Below, piece by piece: positions 1 through 5,794 of a DNA stretch of 5,794 nucleotides. A model generated the notes under the pieces. It was not told the origin of the DNA and did not search any database. It was given only the letters and a program-made list of their open reading frames with translations. How positions within the stretch are numbered: the stretch's first letter is position 1; each line of letters begins with the position of its first letter. Source of the DNA: Caldilineae bacterium (GTDB lineage Bacteria; Chloroflexota; Anaerolineae; J102). A program made the translations under genes and the position numbers. The stretch lies in NCBI GenBank assembly GCA_011176555.1, contig DUEF01000111.1:1-5794 (forward strand). Direction: 5' to 3'.

Positions 1-575
1 ATATACTGAATACGCACGCCTAAAGGCGCCATGAGGGTGACGGGAGCATAATTGAGAATCGAGGTGACCCCATTTTCTATCAGCATGTTGGCGACTTCCC
101 GCGCTGACTCCGCCGAGACGGCGATAATTCCCATTTTGACGTTGTATTCCCGTATGACATCCGCCAGTTCAGCGACATCTCGCACAGTGTAACGTCCATA
201 CGATTTACCGATTTTTTCTGGATCGTTGTCAAACACGCCCACGATGTCGAAACCACCAATAGCGAAGCGCTGGTAATGCGCCAAAGCATGTCCGAGGTCA
301 CCAGCGCCGATGAGCACCACGGGCCAATTATGATTGAGATTGAGAATGCGCTTCAATTGATCACGCAGAAAAATGACATCGTAACCCGTTCCCTGCTTTC
401 CGAATTCCCCAAAATGTGATAGGTCCTTGCGAATTTGGGCGGAACTGATCCCCAAACGATCTCCCAACTCCTGAGAAGAAGTAATCTGTCTACCCTCAGC
501 AATCAGATAATTGAGTACGCGAAGATAAATTGGCAGACGGCCAACGACGATATCCGGCACTTTGGAACTACGCAT
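1..575 (-). CDS. rex: Redox-sensing transcriptional repressor Rex, C-terminus cut by window edge
   Basis: Rex proteins are cytoplasmic homodimeric repressors that sense the NADH/NAD+ ratio and release DNA when NADH binds. Reading the minus strand from the ATG at 575-573 gives 191 uninterrupted codons. Residues 1-80 form the winged-helix DNA-binding domain, with the helix-turn-helix around SSQELGDRLGISSAQIRKDL (33-52) and the family-typical HFGEFGKQGTGYDV (54-67). A Rossmann fold follows, with the glycine loop GAGDLGHAL (90-98) and VFDNDPEKIG, where Rex carries its FDxDPxKxG motif. The sequence ILNYAPVTLMAPLGV near the edge matches the end of the NAD-binding domain. Rex is usually about 210 residues, so roughly the last 20, including the domain-swapped C-terminal helix, lie outside. 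The start is supported by AAAAGGAG at 589-582, six bases upstream. Oddity: the loop normally reads GxGNLG and here has Asp for Asn. It is divergent from the exporter operon. The family call is very secure. Confidence 0.95.
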   Translation of the reverse strand, partial: MRSSKVPDIVVGRLPIYLRVLNYLIAEGRQITSSQELGDRLGISSAQIRKDLSHFGEFGKQGTGYDVIFLRDQLKRILNLNHNWPVVLIGAGDLGHALAHYQRFAIGGFDIVGVFDNDPEKIGKSYGRYTVRDVAELADVIREYNVKMGIIAVSAESAREVANMLIENGVTSILNYAPVTLMAPLGVRIQY

Positions 576-719
576 AAGATTCTCCTTTTCTCGAAATGCA
601 TCTGGAAAATTGATGCAGCCAGATAATGCTTCTATGCCGCCAATTGGATTTGTAACATGTATCGGCCATACGCATAATCTGGAAATGACCTTGAGACTAT
701 GTGTGCGTTTATTGTAAAA

Positions 720-731
720 CGCTATCTAGCG
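720..731. repeat. Short inverted repeat CGCTA-TC-TAGCG
   Basis: Two perfect 5-bp arms are separated by 2 bp, directly seen in the sequence, about 145 bp upstream of the rex start codon. TTGT lies 8 bases before it (712-715) and ACAA follows at 741-744, but these outer elements are too far apart for a standard Rex operator. It could be an operator half or chance. There is no U-tract, so it is not a terminator. Confidence 0.35.
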
Positions 732-795
732 AAGCATAACACAATCGCTGCACTAAAGCAACTCAAGTTCGATGATAAACGCCGCGTTCAGACAT

Positions 796-819
796 GATTT
801 GTTCACGGATTTGTTCACG
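796..819. repeat. Perfect tandem duplication of a 12-bp unit
   Basis: The unit GATTTGTTCACG occurs twice head to tail with no mismatch (796-807 and 808-819). The second copy runs into CGGAAATGAAAC, giving a loose inverted relation of GTTCA to TGAAAC across the end of the array. It lies in the rex/Yip1 intergenic region, about 170 bp upstream of the Yip1 start and 220 bp upstream of rex. A direct-repeat binding site for a regulator or a simple slippage duplication are both possible; sequence alone does not decide. Confidence 0.8.
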
Positions 820-889
820 GAAATGAAACCGCAAGGGCCTATCATCCGTAAAGGTAAATGCACCGATCGTAGTAGTGAATTGGAACACG

Positions 890-899
890 CTCGATCGAG
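890..899. repeat. 10-bp perfect palindrome CTCGATCGAG
   Basis: CTCGATCGAG is self-complementary and sits about 90 bp upstream of the Yip1 start. Its core CGATCG also appears at 864-869. The position would suit an operator, but palindromes of this length also arise by chance, so function is unproven. Confidence 0.3.
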
Positions 900-973
900 A
901 TAGACGAAACGTGCTTTTTCCCCACAAAAATGGTAGGATAAATCATTGTGATTGTTTCTTGCACTTCTGATGG

Positions 974-980
974 AAAAGGA
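974..980 (+). promoter_or_regulatory. Ribosome binding site that decides the Yip1 gene start
   Basis: AAAAGGA ends 8 bases before the ATG at 989, a normal spacing. A GTG in the same frame at 983 is only 2 bases from this site, too close for efficient initiation, so ATG 989 is the chosen start. Confidence 0.7.
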
Positions 981-988
981 TTGTGCGC

Positions 989-1738
989 ATGACATTAACT
1001 ACGCCTCCTCCCGAACCAACAAACGTACTTGTCGATCTTCTTGATATCATTGCCGCCCCGGGACAGGCTCTTCGCCGGATTAGTTTTCACCCGCGCAGTT
1101 GGTGGTTTCCCGCCCTGCTTTCGCTCCTTTCAGCGATTCTTCTCCTATGGGTGAACCTCGACTACCTCCTGGTTATCGGACAGAAGCTGGCGCAGATCCA
1201 ACTGAGCAACCAAAACCTGACGCCGGAACAACTAGAAACTGCGCAGACGGCAATGGAACGCTTCATGCAGCCCAACTTCATGTTGATCCAAGGCGCCATT
1301 GGCATTCTGTTGGGGTTGCTTTTGGCCTGGGTTTTGAGCACCTTGCTCATCTTTCTTAGCGCTTCAATTGGAGGCGCTAACCCCAAGGCCACAAGCATGT
1401 GGGCGCTTATCCTGTGGACATGGATTCCTTTTGTGATTCGCAACCTGGTGTACAGCGCTTTCGGCATGTTCACCGATGCGTTTGTGCGCAGTCCGGGCCT
1501 CTCGTATTTTATTGCGACAGGTGATTTAGCAAAGGATCAGACGAACCCCATCTATGTCGCCGCAACTCAGGTTGATATTTTTTCCCTCTGGCACCTCATC
1601 CTGATCTATGTTCTCCTACGCGCCGCCATCGGCATGGGCAAAGGCGGAGCAATTGCTGTAGCCATTCTGTACGCGCTGGTCAATGTAGGGTTGCGCGTAG
1701 GGGCGTCTCAACTACCCGCCCTTTTCGGAGCTAGCTAG
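989..1738 (+). CDS. Yip1-domain multi-spanning membrane protein
   Basis: The product is a 249-residue integral membrane protein of the Yip1/YIF1-like family, whose bacterial members are poorly understood and often sit next to ABC transporter genes. The N-terminus (LVDLLDIIAAPGQALRRI, 14-31, followed by HPRSWWFPALL) is the usual family entry: an amphipathic stretch ending in the P-x-x-x-W-W-x-P region just before the first membrane helix. Predicted membrane segments lie at about 39-57, 103-123, 136-155, 197-213 and 220-240. Between the first two is a polar, Gln-rich helical loop (65-95), and between the third and fourth a polar loop (160-195). Length and helix layout fit the family. The stop is followed by 76 bases before the adaptor gene with no hairpin plus T-run, so co-transcription is likely. 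A role in assembly or membrane organisation of the exporter is only inference from position. An in-frame GTG at 983 would add two residues but is badly spaced from the Shine-Dalgarno. Confidence 0.85.
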   Translation: MTLTTPPPEPTNVLVDLLDIIAAPGQALRRISFHPRSWWFPALLSLLSAILLLWVNLDYLLVIGQKLAQIQLSNQNLTPEQLETAQTAMERFMQPNFMLIQGAIGILLGLLLAWVLSTLLIFLSASIGGANPKATSMWALILWTWIPFVIRNLVYSAFGMFTDAFVRSPGLSYFIATGDLAKDQTNPIYVAATQVDIFSLWHLILIYVLLRAAIGMGKGGAIAVAILYALVNVGLRVGASQLPALFGAS

Positions 1739-1814
1739 ACTTCAAGATTAACGTTGGCCCGAATGTCATCACCTCCCCAATTCGATTTCAACTTCCAAGG
1801 AAGCCCTCTAGATT

Positions 1815-3254
1815 ATGCGTCGAATCATTACCGCTGTCGTTATTTTGGCCGTTGTCGTCGCTGCCTCATGGTTCATGTACCAGGCGACAGCAAAAGAAAA
1901 AGAACCCCCTTCCCCTGCTTACGAAACCTACACGGTGGAAATGGGCGATATCGCGTCCACCGTCTCCACAACTGGTTCCATCGAGCCTCTCGCCAAGGCA
2001 AATCTCTCCTTTCGCGGGACAGGCGTTGTCGATGTTGTTTACCCTCAGGTCGGTGATAGCGTCGAGGCGGGGGATATTTTAGCCAGGTTGAGTTCAGACG
2101 AGTTGCAATTGGCCCTAGAACAAGCTCAGATCAACAAAAAACTGGCGGAAATTCGACTTGCTCAAACGCAGAAAGAGCCGGATGAGATTGATATCGCCGC
2201 CGCCGAAGCAGCGGTCGAATCAGCCCGCGCCAATGTCGAAGCCGCCCGCGCGTCCTACCAGGATCTATTGAAGGGGCCCACCGCTTCGCAACGGGCGGCC
2301 GCCGAAGCCAACGAGAAGCGCGCCAAAGTCATGCTCGATGCCGCGCAACGCGCTTACAATGAAATCGCCCACATGCCCCAGGCGGCTATGATGCCCCAAG
2401 CCGTTCAGCTCGAACAGGCCACGATCGATTATGAAGTGGCCAAGGCGAACGTGAAAAACACCCTGACGCCAGCGACGGCCGGTCAGAAAGCGACGGCATT
2501 GGCCCAAATTGCCGCTGCCGAGTCGGCGGTTGTGCAAGCGGAAGCCGCGCTGGCCCGCTTGAAGCGCGGCCCCAGTCCAGAGGAATTGGATGTTCTAAAA
2601 ACGCAGGTGGACCAAGCCGATATCGCGGTTAGACAAGCGCAGCTGGCCCTGACGAACACGGAACTGATCGCCTCTATCTCCGGTGTGGTCAGCGACATCA
2701 ACATCCGCGCGAACGAAATCCCCACGCCGGGTTTACCTGCCATCGTCCTGACCGATACCAGCGATTTCCATGTCGAACTCAACGTCGACGAGATAGACAT
2801 TGCACAATTGGCTGTGGGGCAGCCTGCTTTGATCACCATCGACGCCCTAGCAGATACGGAGCTCAGCGGAACCGTATCCCAAATTGATCCAGTGGCAGGT
2901 TCCGGCGGACTTACGCCAAGCAACGCCATCGTCACCTACCGAGTCACCATCACCTTAGATCCGACCGATGCGCCACTTCGCCCCGGATTGACCGCGGCCG
3001 TCACCATCACTACTGATGAGGCGCGAGATGTCATTGTGCTGCCTAACCGGGTGATCCACCTGGATCAGCAAACTGGACAGCCGTATGTTGAGGTTATCGA
3101 GGATGGCATTCCCCAAAGAAGAGATATCGTCATCGGTCTGAGGAGCGAGCAATTCAGCGAGATCGTCTCCGGTCTCGAAGTGGGTGAGCAATTGGCCGTG
3201 CGCCGCATCAACACCAGCGACGTCCTTCGGCAGCAGATGTTCGGGGGAGGATGA
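1815..3254 (+). CDS. HlyD/MacA-like efflux adaptor (membrane-fusion protein)
   Basis: This 479-residue protein is an exporter adaptor that would dock on the extracytoplasmic part of the partner permease. Residues 1-3 are basic and 4-22 hydrophobic, an uncleaved anchor or signal with no lipobox Cys. The first barrel-sandwich (lipoyl-like) half spans about 50-93, with the typical GTGVVDVVYPQVGDSVEAGD (68-87). A very Ala-rich helical region covers 94-279. The second lipoyl half begins at ELIASISGVVSDI (283-295). A beta-barrel domain follows (about 321-405), then a membrane-proximal domain with DVIVLPNRVI and the closing GLEVGEQL motif typical of MacA/RND adaptors. AAGGAAG at 1797-1803, eleven bases before the ATG, supports the start. 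The ATPase gene starts 4 bases after the stop. Coding and context agree with a MacA-type partner of a MacB-like pump; I withhold a gene symbol because a TolC-dependent role is unlikely to apply. The coiled coil has an unusual repeat structure, described separately. Confidence 0.93.
   Translation: MRRIITAVVILAVVVAASWFMYQATAKEKEPPSPAYETYTVEMGDIASTVSTTGSIEPLAKANLSFRGTGVVDVVYPQVGDSVEAGDILARLSSDELQLALEQAQINKKLAEIRLAQTQKEPDEIDIAAAEAAVESARANVEAARASYQDLLKGPTASQRAAAEANEKRAKVMLDAAQRAYNEIAHMPQAAMMPQAVQLEQATIDYEVAKANVKNTLTPATAGQKATALAQIAAAESAVVQAEAALARLKRGPSPEELDVLKTQVDQADIAVRQAQLALTNTELIASISGVVSDINIRANEIPTPGLPAIVLTDTSDFHVELNVDEIDIAQLAVGQPALITIDALADTELSGTVSQIDPVAGSGGLTPSNAIVTYRVTITLDPTDAPLRPGLTAAVTITTDEARDVIVLPNRVIHLDQQTGQPYVEVIEDGIPQRRDIVIGLRSEQFSEIVSGLEVGEQLAVRRINTSDVLRQQMFGGG
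2178..2669 (+). repeat. Five degenerate ~33-residue proline-initiated units in the adaptor coiled coil
   Basis: Within the adaptor, prolines at residues 122, 155, 188, 219 and 253 are 33, 33, 31 and 34 residues apart. Each begins a similar unit: Pro, a polar capping stretch, an Ala-rich run with Ala/Gln/Glu, then a Leu/Tyr-containing end. Units one and four close with Gly (LLKG before P155 and LKRG before P253). Similarity is at the protein level only; the DNA copies are diverged. The centre of the array, around residue 187, lies at the likely hairpin tip HMPQAAMMPQ (186-195). Confidence 0.55.
3243..3250 (+). promoter_or_regulatory. Ribosome binding site that decides the ABC ATPase start
   Basis: GGGGGAGG lies inside the last codons of the adaptor gene and ends 8 bases before GTG 3259. 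This favours GTG 3259 over the upstream in-frame GTG at 3184, which would overlap the adaptor by 71 bases and add a segment unlike any ABC N-terminus. Confidence 0.8.
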
Positions 3255-3258
3255 TCCG

Positions 3259-4140
3259 GTGGACCAAAATCATGCTCTCATCGAAATCAAAGACGTCACC
3301 AAAGTCTATCAAATGGGCGAGGTGGAGGTGCGCGCCTTGCGCGGCGTCTCCCTGGAGGTGCACCCCGGCGAATTGGTCGCCATCATGGGGCCATCCGGGT
3401 CAGGTAAATCCACCTTGATGAATATCTTGGGCGCGCTGGATGTGCCGACAAGTGGTCGCTACCTGCTGGATGGACAGGACGTGGGCGGGATGGATGACGA
3501 TCATCTGGCGGAAATTCGCAATCGCAAAATAGGTTTTGTCTTCCAGAGCTTCAATCTCCTACCCCGCACCTCCGCGCTGGCAAATGTGGAGCTGCCCCTG
3601 GTGTATGCTGGGGCCAAAAATCGCCGAGAACAAGCGATCGCCGCCCTGGAATTGGTGGGCCTGGGCGACCGCATCCACCACAACCCTAACGAACTATCCG
3701 GTGGCCAGCAACAACGAGTCGCGATCGCCCGAGCGTTGGTCAATGAACCCAACATTATTTTGGCGGACGAACCTACCGGCAATCTCGACTCCAAATCGGG
3801 CGCCGAGATCATGCGCATCTTCCAAGATCTCAACGCACAGCAGGACATCACCATCATTTTCGTGACGCACGAACCGGAGATCGCCGAACATACGCGCCGC
3901 ATCATTCGCTTGCAGGATGGGCAGGTTCTGAGTGATAGCTCGGTTAAAAATCCCCGCCAAGCCGGTGACAGAGCCTATACGCGCCGAGCGAGGGATATCG
4001 CTCATCATGAGAATGGAGCCGATAACAACGGAGCGCCCTCCTTAGCTGAAGAAAAAATTCATCCCGACGAACAAAGTGATCCGGGATCGGTTGAAACACA
4101 GTCGATTGTCACCCAGATGGGCGCTGAGGAGGGTGCATGA
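3259..4140 (+). CDS. MacB/LolD-type ABC transporter ATP-binding protein with C-terminal tail
   Basis: The 293-residue cytoplasmic ATPase hydrolyses ATP to drive the permease encoded next. All nucleotide-binding motifs are intact: A-loop Tyr17, Walker A GPSGSGKST (44-52), Q-loop Gln96 in FVFQSFNLLPR, signature LSGGQQQR (146-153), Walker B IILADEP with catalytic Glu (166-172), D-loop GNLDS (174-178) and H-loop His204 in FVTHEPE. The phrases ALRGVSLEV and SFNLLPRTSALANVELPL are those of the MacB/LolD/FtsE branch. The core ends near residue 231 at RLQDGQVLSDS; the remaining 62 residues are hydrophilic and without a recognised domain, whereas standalone relatives usually end around 225-250. The GTG start follows the adaptor stop by 4 bases behind a strong Shine-Dalgarno. 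The end overlaps the permease start by ATGA, indicating translational coupling. The substrate is unknown; peptides, lipids, lipoproteins or antibiotics are all carried by relatives. Confidence 0.95.
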   Translation: MDQNHALIEIKDVTKVYQMGEVEVRALRGVSLEVHPGELVAIMGPSGSGKSTLMNILGALDVPTSGRYLLDGQDVGGMDDDHLAEIRNRKIGFVFQSFNLLPRTSALANVELPLVYAGAKNRREQAIAALELVGLGDRIHHNPNELSGGQQQRVAIARALVNEPNIILADEPTGNLDSKSGAEIMRIFQDLNAQQDITIIFVTHEPEIAEHTRRIIRLQDGQVLSDSSVKNPRQAGDRAYTRRARDIAHHENGADNNGAPSLAEEKIHPDEQSDPGSVETQSIVTQMGAEEGA

Positions 4141-5390
4141 GTATTATCGAATCCTTCCGTATCGCCCTGCGCGCACTTTCCGCCAATAAACTGCGTTCGA
4201 TTCTGACTATGTTGGGCATCATCATCGGCGTTGGCGCGGTCATCGCCCTGATGAGCGTGGGCCAGGGTGTGCAACAAATGGTCACCGAACAACTACAAAG
4301 CGCTGGCTCCAATCTGTTGATCATCCTTCCTGGAAAATTGAGCGACGCCCAACCCGGAGGCGGAACCCAACGCCGCCCCGCTAATCCCCTCACCAACGGT
4401 GACTGGCGCGCCATCAATGATCCTTTGCTGACCCCCGATCTCATTGCCGCCGTTCCCGAAGTCGATGGCTACGCCGATGTCTCGCATGGCAAGACTACGC
4501 TGCGTCTGAATGTTACGGGCACGAACGACGTTTTCCCAAACGTCCGTAACTACGCCGTGCAGGAAGGGCGTTGGATCAGCCCCGAAGATATCGCCGGACA
4601 GGCTCGAGTCGTTATTTTGGGCAGCAAAGTGGCGGAAGAGCTTTTTGCACCCGGCGATTTCCCCCTCGATCAAACGATTCGAATAAACGGCATCCCTTTC
4701 CGGGTGATCGCCGTGATGGAAGAAAAGGGCGGTGGCGGTTTTGGCAGTTTCGATAACTATGTCTTTGTTCCTTTCACCACGGCCCAGCAACGTCTGTTCC
4801 CCTACCTGCGCAGCCCGCGCGGCGAACCCACGCTCTCGCTCATCTTGGCCAAAGTTGTCAGCGAAGATCGACTCGATGAAGCCACTGCTCAAATCGAAAA
4901 CTTGCTGCGTCAGCGCCACAATATCACATTCCTCAATGAAGACGATTTTAGTGTCATCAACCAGGCCGACATCCTCGATATCTTTGGCAGCATCATTGGC
5001 GTGATGAATTTGTTCTTGGGCGGCGTAGCCGCCATCAGCCTTCTGGTTGGCGGAATCGGCATCATGAACATCATGTTGGTCTCTGTGACCGAAAGGACGC
5101 GGGAGATCGGGCTACGCAAGGCGGTGGGAGCCAAACGCCGCCATATCCTCACCCAATTCCTGGTCGAGGCGATGGTTCTCAGCCTGTTGGGCGGGATTTT
5201 GGGCATGATTTTGGGGTTTATCGGCGCCCAGGCCATTGCCAGTTTATCAGAGGATCTGCAATCTGTCGTCACACTCGACGCCATTTTGCTGGCGACAGGC
5301 GTCAGCACGGTTGTCGGCCTTGTCTTTGGCATCTTCCCCGCGCTGCGCGCCTCCCAACTCCATCCCATCGACGCGCTCCGGTACGAATAG
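4137..5390 (+). CDS. MacB/FtsX-type ABC transporter permease
   Basis: This 417-residue permease is the membrane half of a type VII (mechanotransmission) ABC exporter. The N-terminus SFRIALRALSANKLRSILTM (6-25) leads into membrane helix 1 (22-42), a hallmark of the MacB periplasmic-core family. A large extracytoplasmic domain (about 43-285) follows, including a Gly/Pro-rich loop near residues 70-82 and a Gly-rich stretch around 198-205. The C-terminal FtsX domain has helix 2 (about 288-315), the conserved cytoplasmic SVTERTREIGLRKAVGAK (316-333) that contacts the ATPase, helix 3 (345-367) and helix 4 (383-403), ending in the family-typical PALRASQLHPIDALRYE. In MacB proper the ATPase and permease are fused; here they are two genes, as in many Gram-positive-type systems. 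GAGGAGGG at 4126-4133 serves as Shine-Dalgarno inside the ATPase gene, and the start overlaps its stop. The gene is complete and intact. Confidence 0.95.
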   Translation: MSIIESFRIALRALSANKLRSILTMLGIIIGVGAVIALMSVGQGVQQMVTEQLQSAGSNLLIILPGKLSDAQPGGGTQRRPANPLTNGDWRAINDPLLTPDLIAAVPEVDGYADVSHGKTTLRLNVTGTNDVFPNVRNYAVQEGRWISPEDIAGQARVVILGSKVAEELFAPGDFPLDQTIRINGIPFRVIAVMEEKGGGGFGSFDNYVFVPFTTAQQRLFPYLRSPRGEPTLSLILAKVVSEDRLDEATAQIENLLRQRHNITFLNEDDFSVINQADILDIFGSIIGVMNLFLGGVAAISLLVGGIGIMNIMLVSVTERTREIGLRKAVGAKRRHILTQFLVEAMVLSLLGGILGMILGFIGAQAIASLSEDLQSVVTLDAILLATGVSTVVGLVFGIFPALRASQLHPIDALRYE

Positions 5391-5393
5391 ATC

Positions 5394-5794
5394 ATGGCAA
5401 ATTCACTGCTTGGCGTTTTTAGAATGCACTTCTCGGACACAGCGCGGGATCGAATCCGGCTAAGTCTCTTGCTCGGCCTCCTTCTTCTCACCATCGTGAC
5501 GCTGGCGGCCTGTAATGGGGGGTTGGAAAAAACGCCAGCCTCAAATACGGCAGTCGAACTGGCCAAACCGCCCAAACTGCCGACTCATCCGCCAGCGACG
5601 GCTACGCCCCCCCCTGATTCTGCATCTGCCCAGCCTCCCACCGCCACGCCAACCCCCGCCCCCGCGACGCCCGCCGCCGAAACCGGTGCATACGCTTCCT
5701 CGCCCGGGCGGCTGCCGGGAGCGTATGTCAAGACCGTAAGCGCCCCCCTGATGGAAAAACCCGGCGGCAAGACGTTGGCCCGCATCCCGGCCGG
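5394..5794 (+). CDS. Lipoprotein with Thr/Pro/Ala-rich linker and probable SH3-like segment, cut by right edge
   Basis: The frame from ATG 5394 stays open for 133 codons to the window end. Residues 1-24 are polar with basic residues, 23-39 form a hydrophobic core, and LTIVTLAAC gives a lipobox with Cys40, so the product should be lipid-anchored on the outer face of the cytoplasmic membrane. Residues 41-98 are a disordered linker rich in Pro, Thr and Ala (e.g. PPTATPTPAPATPAAE). From about 109, GAYVKTVSAPLMEKPGGKTL and IPAG resemble the start of a bacterial SH3-like domain, usually a cell-wall or ligand-binding module, though too little is visible to be sure. An internal ATG at 5424 would give a more usual 30-residue signal; neither start has a clear Shine-Dalgarno. 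The 3-base gap after the permease stop suggests translational coupling and the same operon. It may be an accessory part of the exporter, or simply a neighbour. Confidence 0.75.
   Translation, partial: MANSLLGVFRMHFSDTARDRIRLSLLLGLLLLTIVTLAACNGGLEKTPASNTAVELAKPPKLPTHPPATATPPPDSASAQPPTATPTPAPATPAAETGAYASSPGRLPGAYVKTVSAPLMEKPGGKTLARIPA

Larger units (their letters stand above)
576..988. other. Divergent intergenic region between rex and the exporter operon
   Basis: This 413-base stretch must carry promoters for both the leftward rex gene and the rightward Yip1 gene. I see no credible coding sequence in it. No strong sigma-70-type promoter stands out; the best plus-strand -10-like string is TAGGAT at 934-939, without a good -35 at 17 bases. 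No 18-bp inverted Rex operator of the TTGTGAA-N4-TTCACAA type is recognisable. It does contain a perfect tandem 12-bp duplication (796-819) and two short perfect palindromes (720-731 and 890-899), listed separately. It is visibly richer in A and T than the flanking genes. Confidence 0.7.

Noticed and set aside
80..301. Minus-strand 73-codon open frame in a different frame from rex
   Set aside because: It is an out-of-frame shadow of rex; the real rex frame runs unbroken from 575 to the edge.
435..626. Plus-strand 63-codon open frame opposite the rex start
   Set aside because: Antisense to the clearly conserved Rex DNA-binding domain and shows no recognisable protein features.
946..964. TTGTGATTGTTTCTTGCAC as a possible Rex operator ahead of the Yip1 gene
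   Set aside because: Only the left half resembles TTGTGAA; the right half does not form the required inverted TTCACAA.
753..995. Minus-strand 80-codon open frame in the intergenic region
   Set aside because: No family-like sequence and no Shine-Dalgarno; part of it is just the translated 12-bp duplication (VNKSVNKS), and it overlaps the start of the Yip1 gene.
1739..1814. Possible terminator between the Yip1 and adaptor genes
   Set aside because: No stem-loop followed by a T-run is present; the only palindrome nearby is CTAGCTAG at the end of the Yip1 gene.
2483..2935. Minus-strand 150-codon open frame opposite the adaptor
   Set aside because: Antisense to the conserved adaptor coiled coil and lipoyl region; composition is that of a shadow frame rich in Ser/Ala/Thr.
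3184..3258. Upstream GTG start for the ABC ATPase adding 25 residues
   Set aside because: It would overlap the adaptor by 71 bases, and the added residues do not resemble an ABC N-terminus; a strong Shine-Dalgarno fits GTG 3259.
4293..5575. Two long minus-strand open frames (208 and 221 codons) opposite the permease
   Set aside because: The plus strand encodes a full, motif-perfect FtsX/MacB permease; the antisense frames have no known motifs and reflect codon bias of the sense gene.

Overview
The window looks like bacterial chromosome, probably from the phylum Chloroflexota (Anaerolineae/Caldilineae-like). That placement is inference. It rests on a Rex-type redox repressor, a Yip1 / HlyD-like adaptor / ABC ATPase / FtsX permease cluster, GTG as well as ATG starts, and a lipoprotein with a long Thr-Pro-Ala-rich linker ahead of an SH3-like segment, a style common in that group. 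No rRNA, tRNA, CRISPR array, insertion sequence or phage gene was seen.

Layout. Bases 1-575 (minus strand) hold the first 191 codons of a rex-like gene whose C-terminus lies beyond the left edge. Bases 576-988 are a 413-base divergent intergenic region with a perfect 12-bp tandem duplication and small palindromes, but no convincing promoter or Rex operator. From 989 to the right edge all genes are on the plus strand: a five-helix Yip1-domain membrane protein (989-1738), a membrane-fusion/periplasmic-adaptor-like protein (1815-3254), a MacB/LolD-type ABC ATPase (3259-4140), a MacB/FtsX-type permease (4137-5390) and a lipoprotein cut by the right edge (5394-5794). The last four are tightly packed (4-nt gap, ATGA overlap, 3-nt gap), so one operon is very likely. 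The Yip1 gene, 76 nt upstream with no terminator in between, probably belongs to it.

How it works together. The ATPase and permease together form a split MacB-like mechanotransmission ABC exporter (type VII). The adaptor would sit on the permease's extracytoplasmic domain, and the lipoprotein would be anchored on the same membrane face. No outer-membrane channel gene (TolC-like) is visible; if the host has a single membrane, the pump would work without one. The substrate cannot be told from sequence.

Most unusual points: the adaptor's coiled coil reads as five proline-initiated units of about 33 residues, placed nearly symmetrically about its midpoint; the ATPase carries a hydrophilic C-terminal tail of about 62 residues; and the Rex fold shows an Asn-to-Asp change in its dinucleotide-binding loop. 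I found no clear evidence of a wholly new system; the cluster is a recognisable exporter operon with some distinctive parts.
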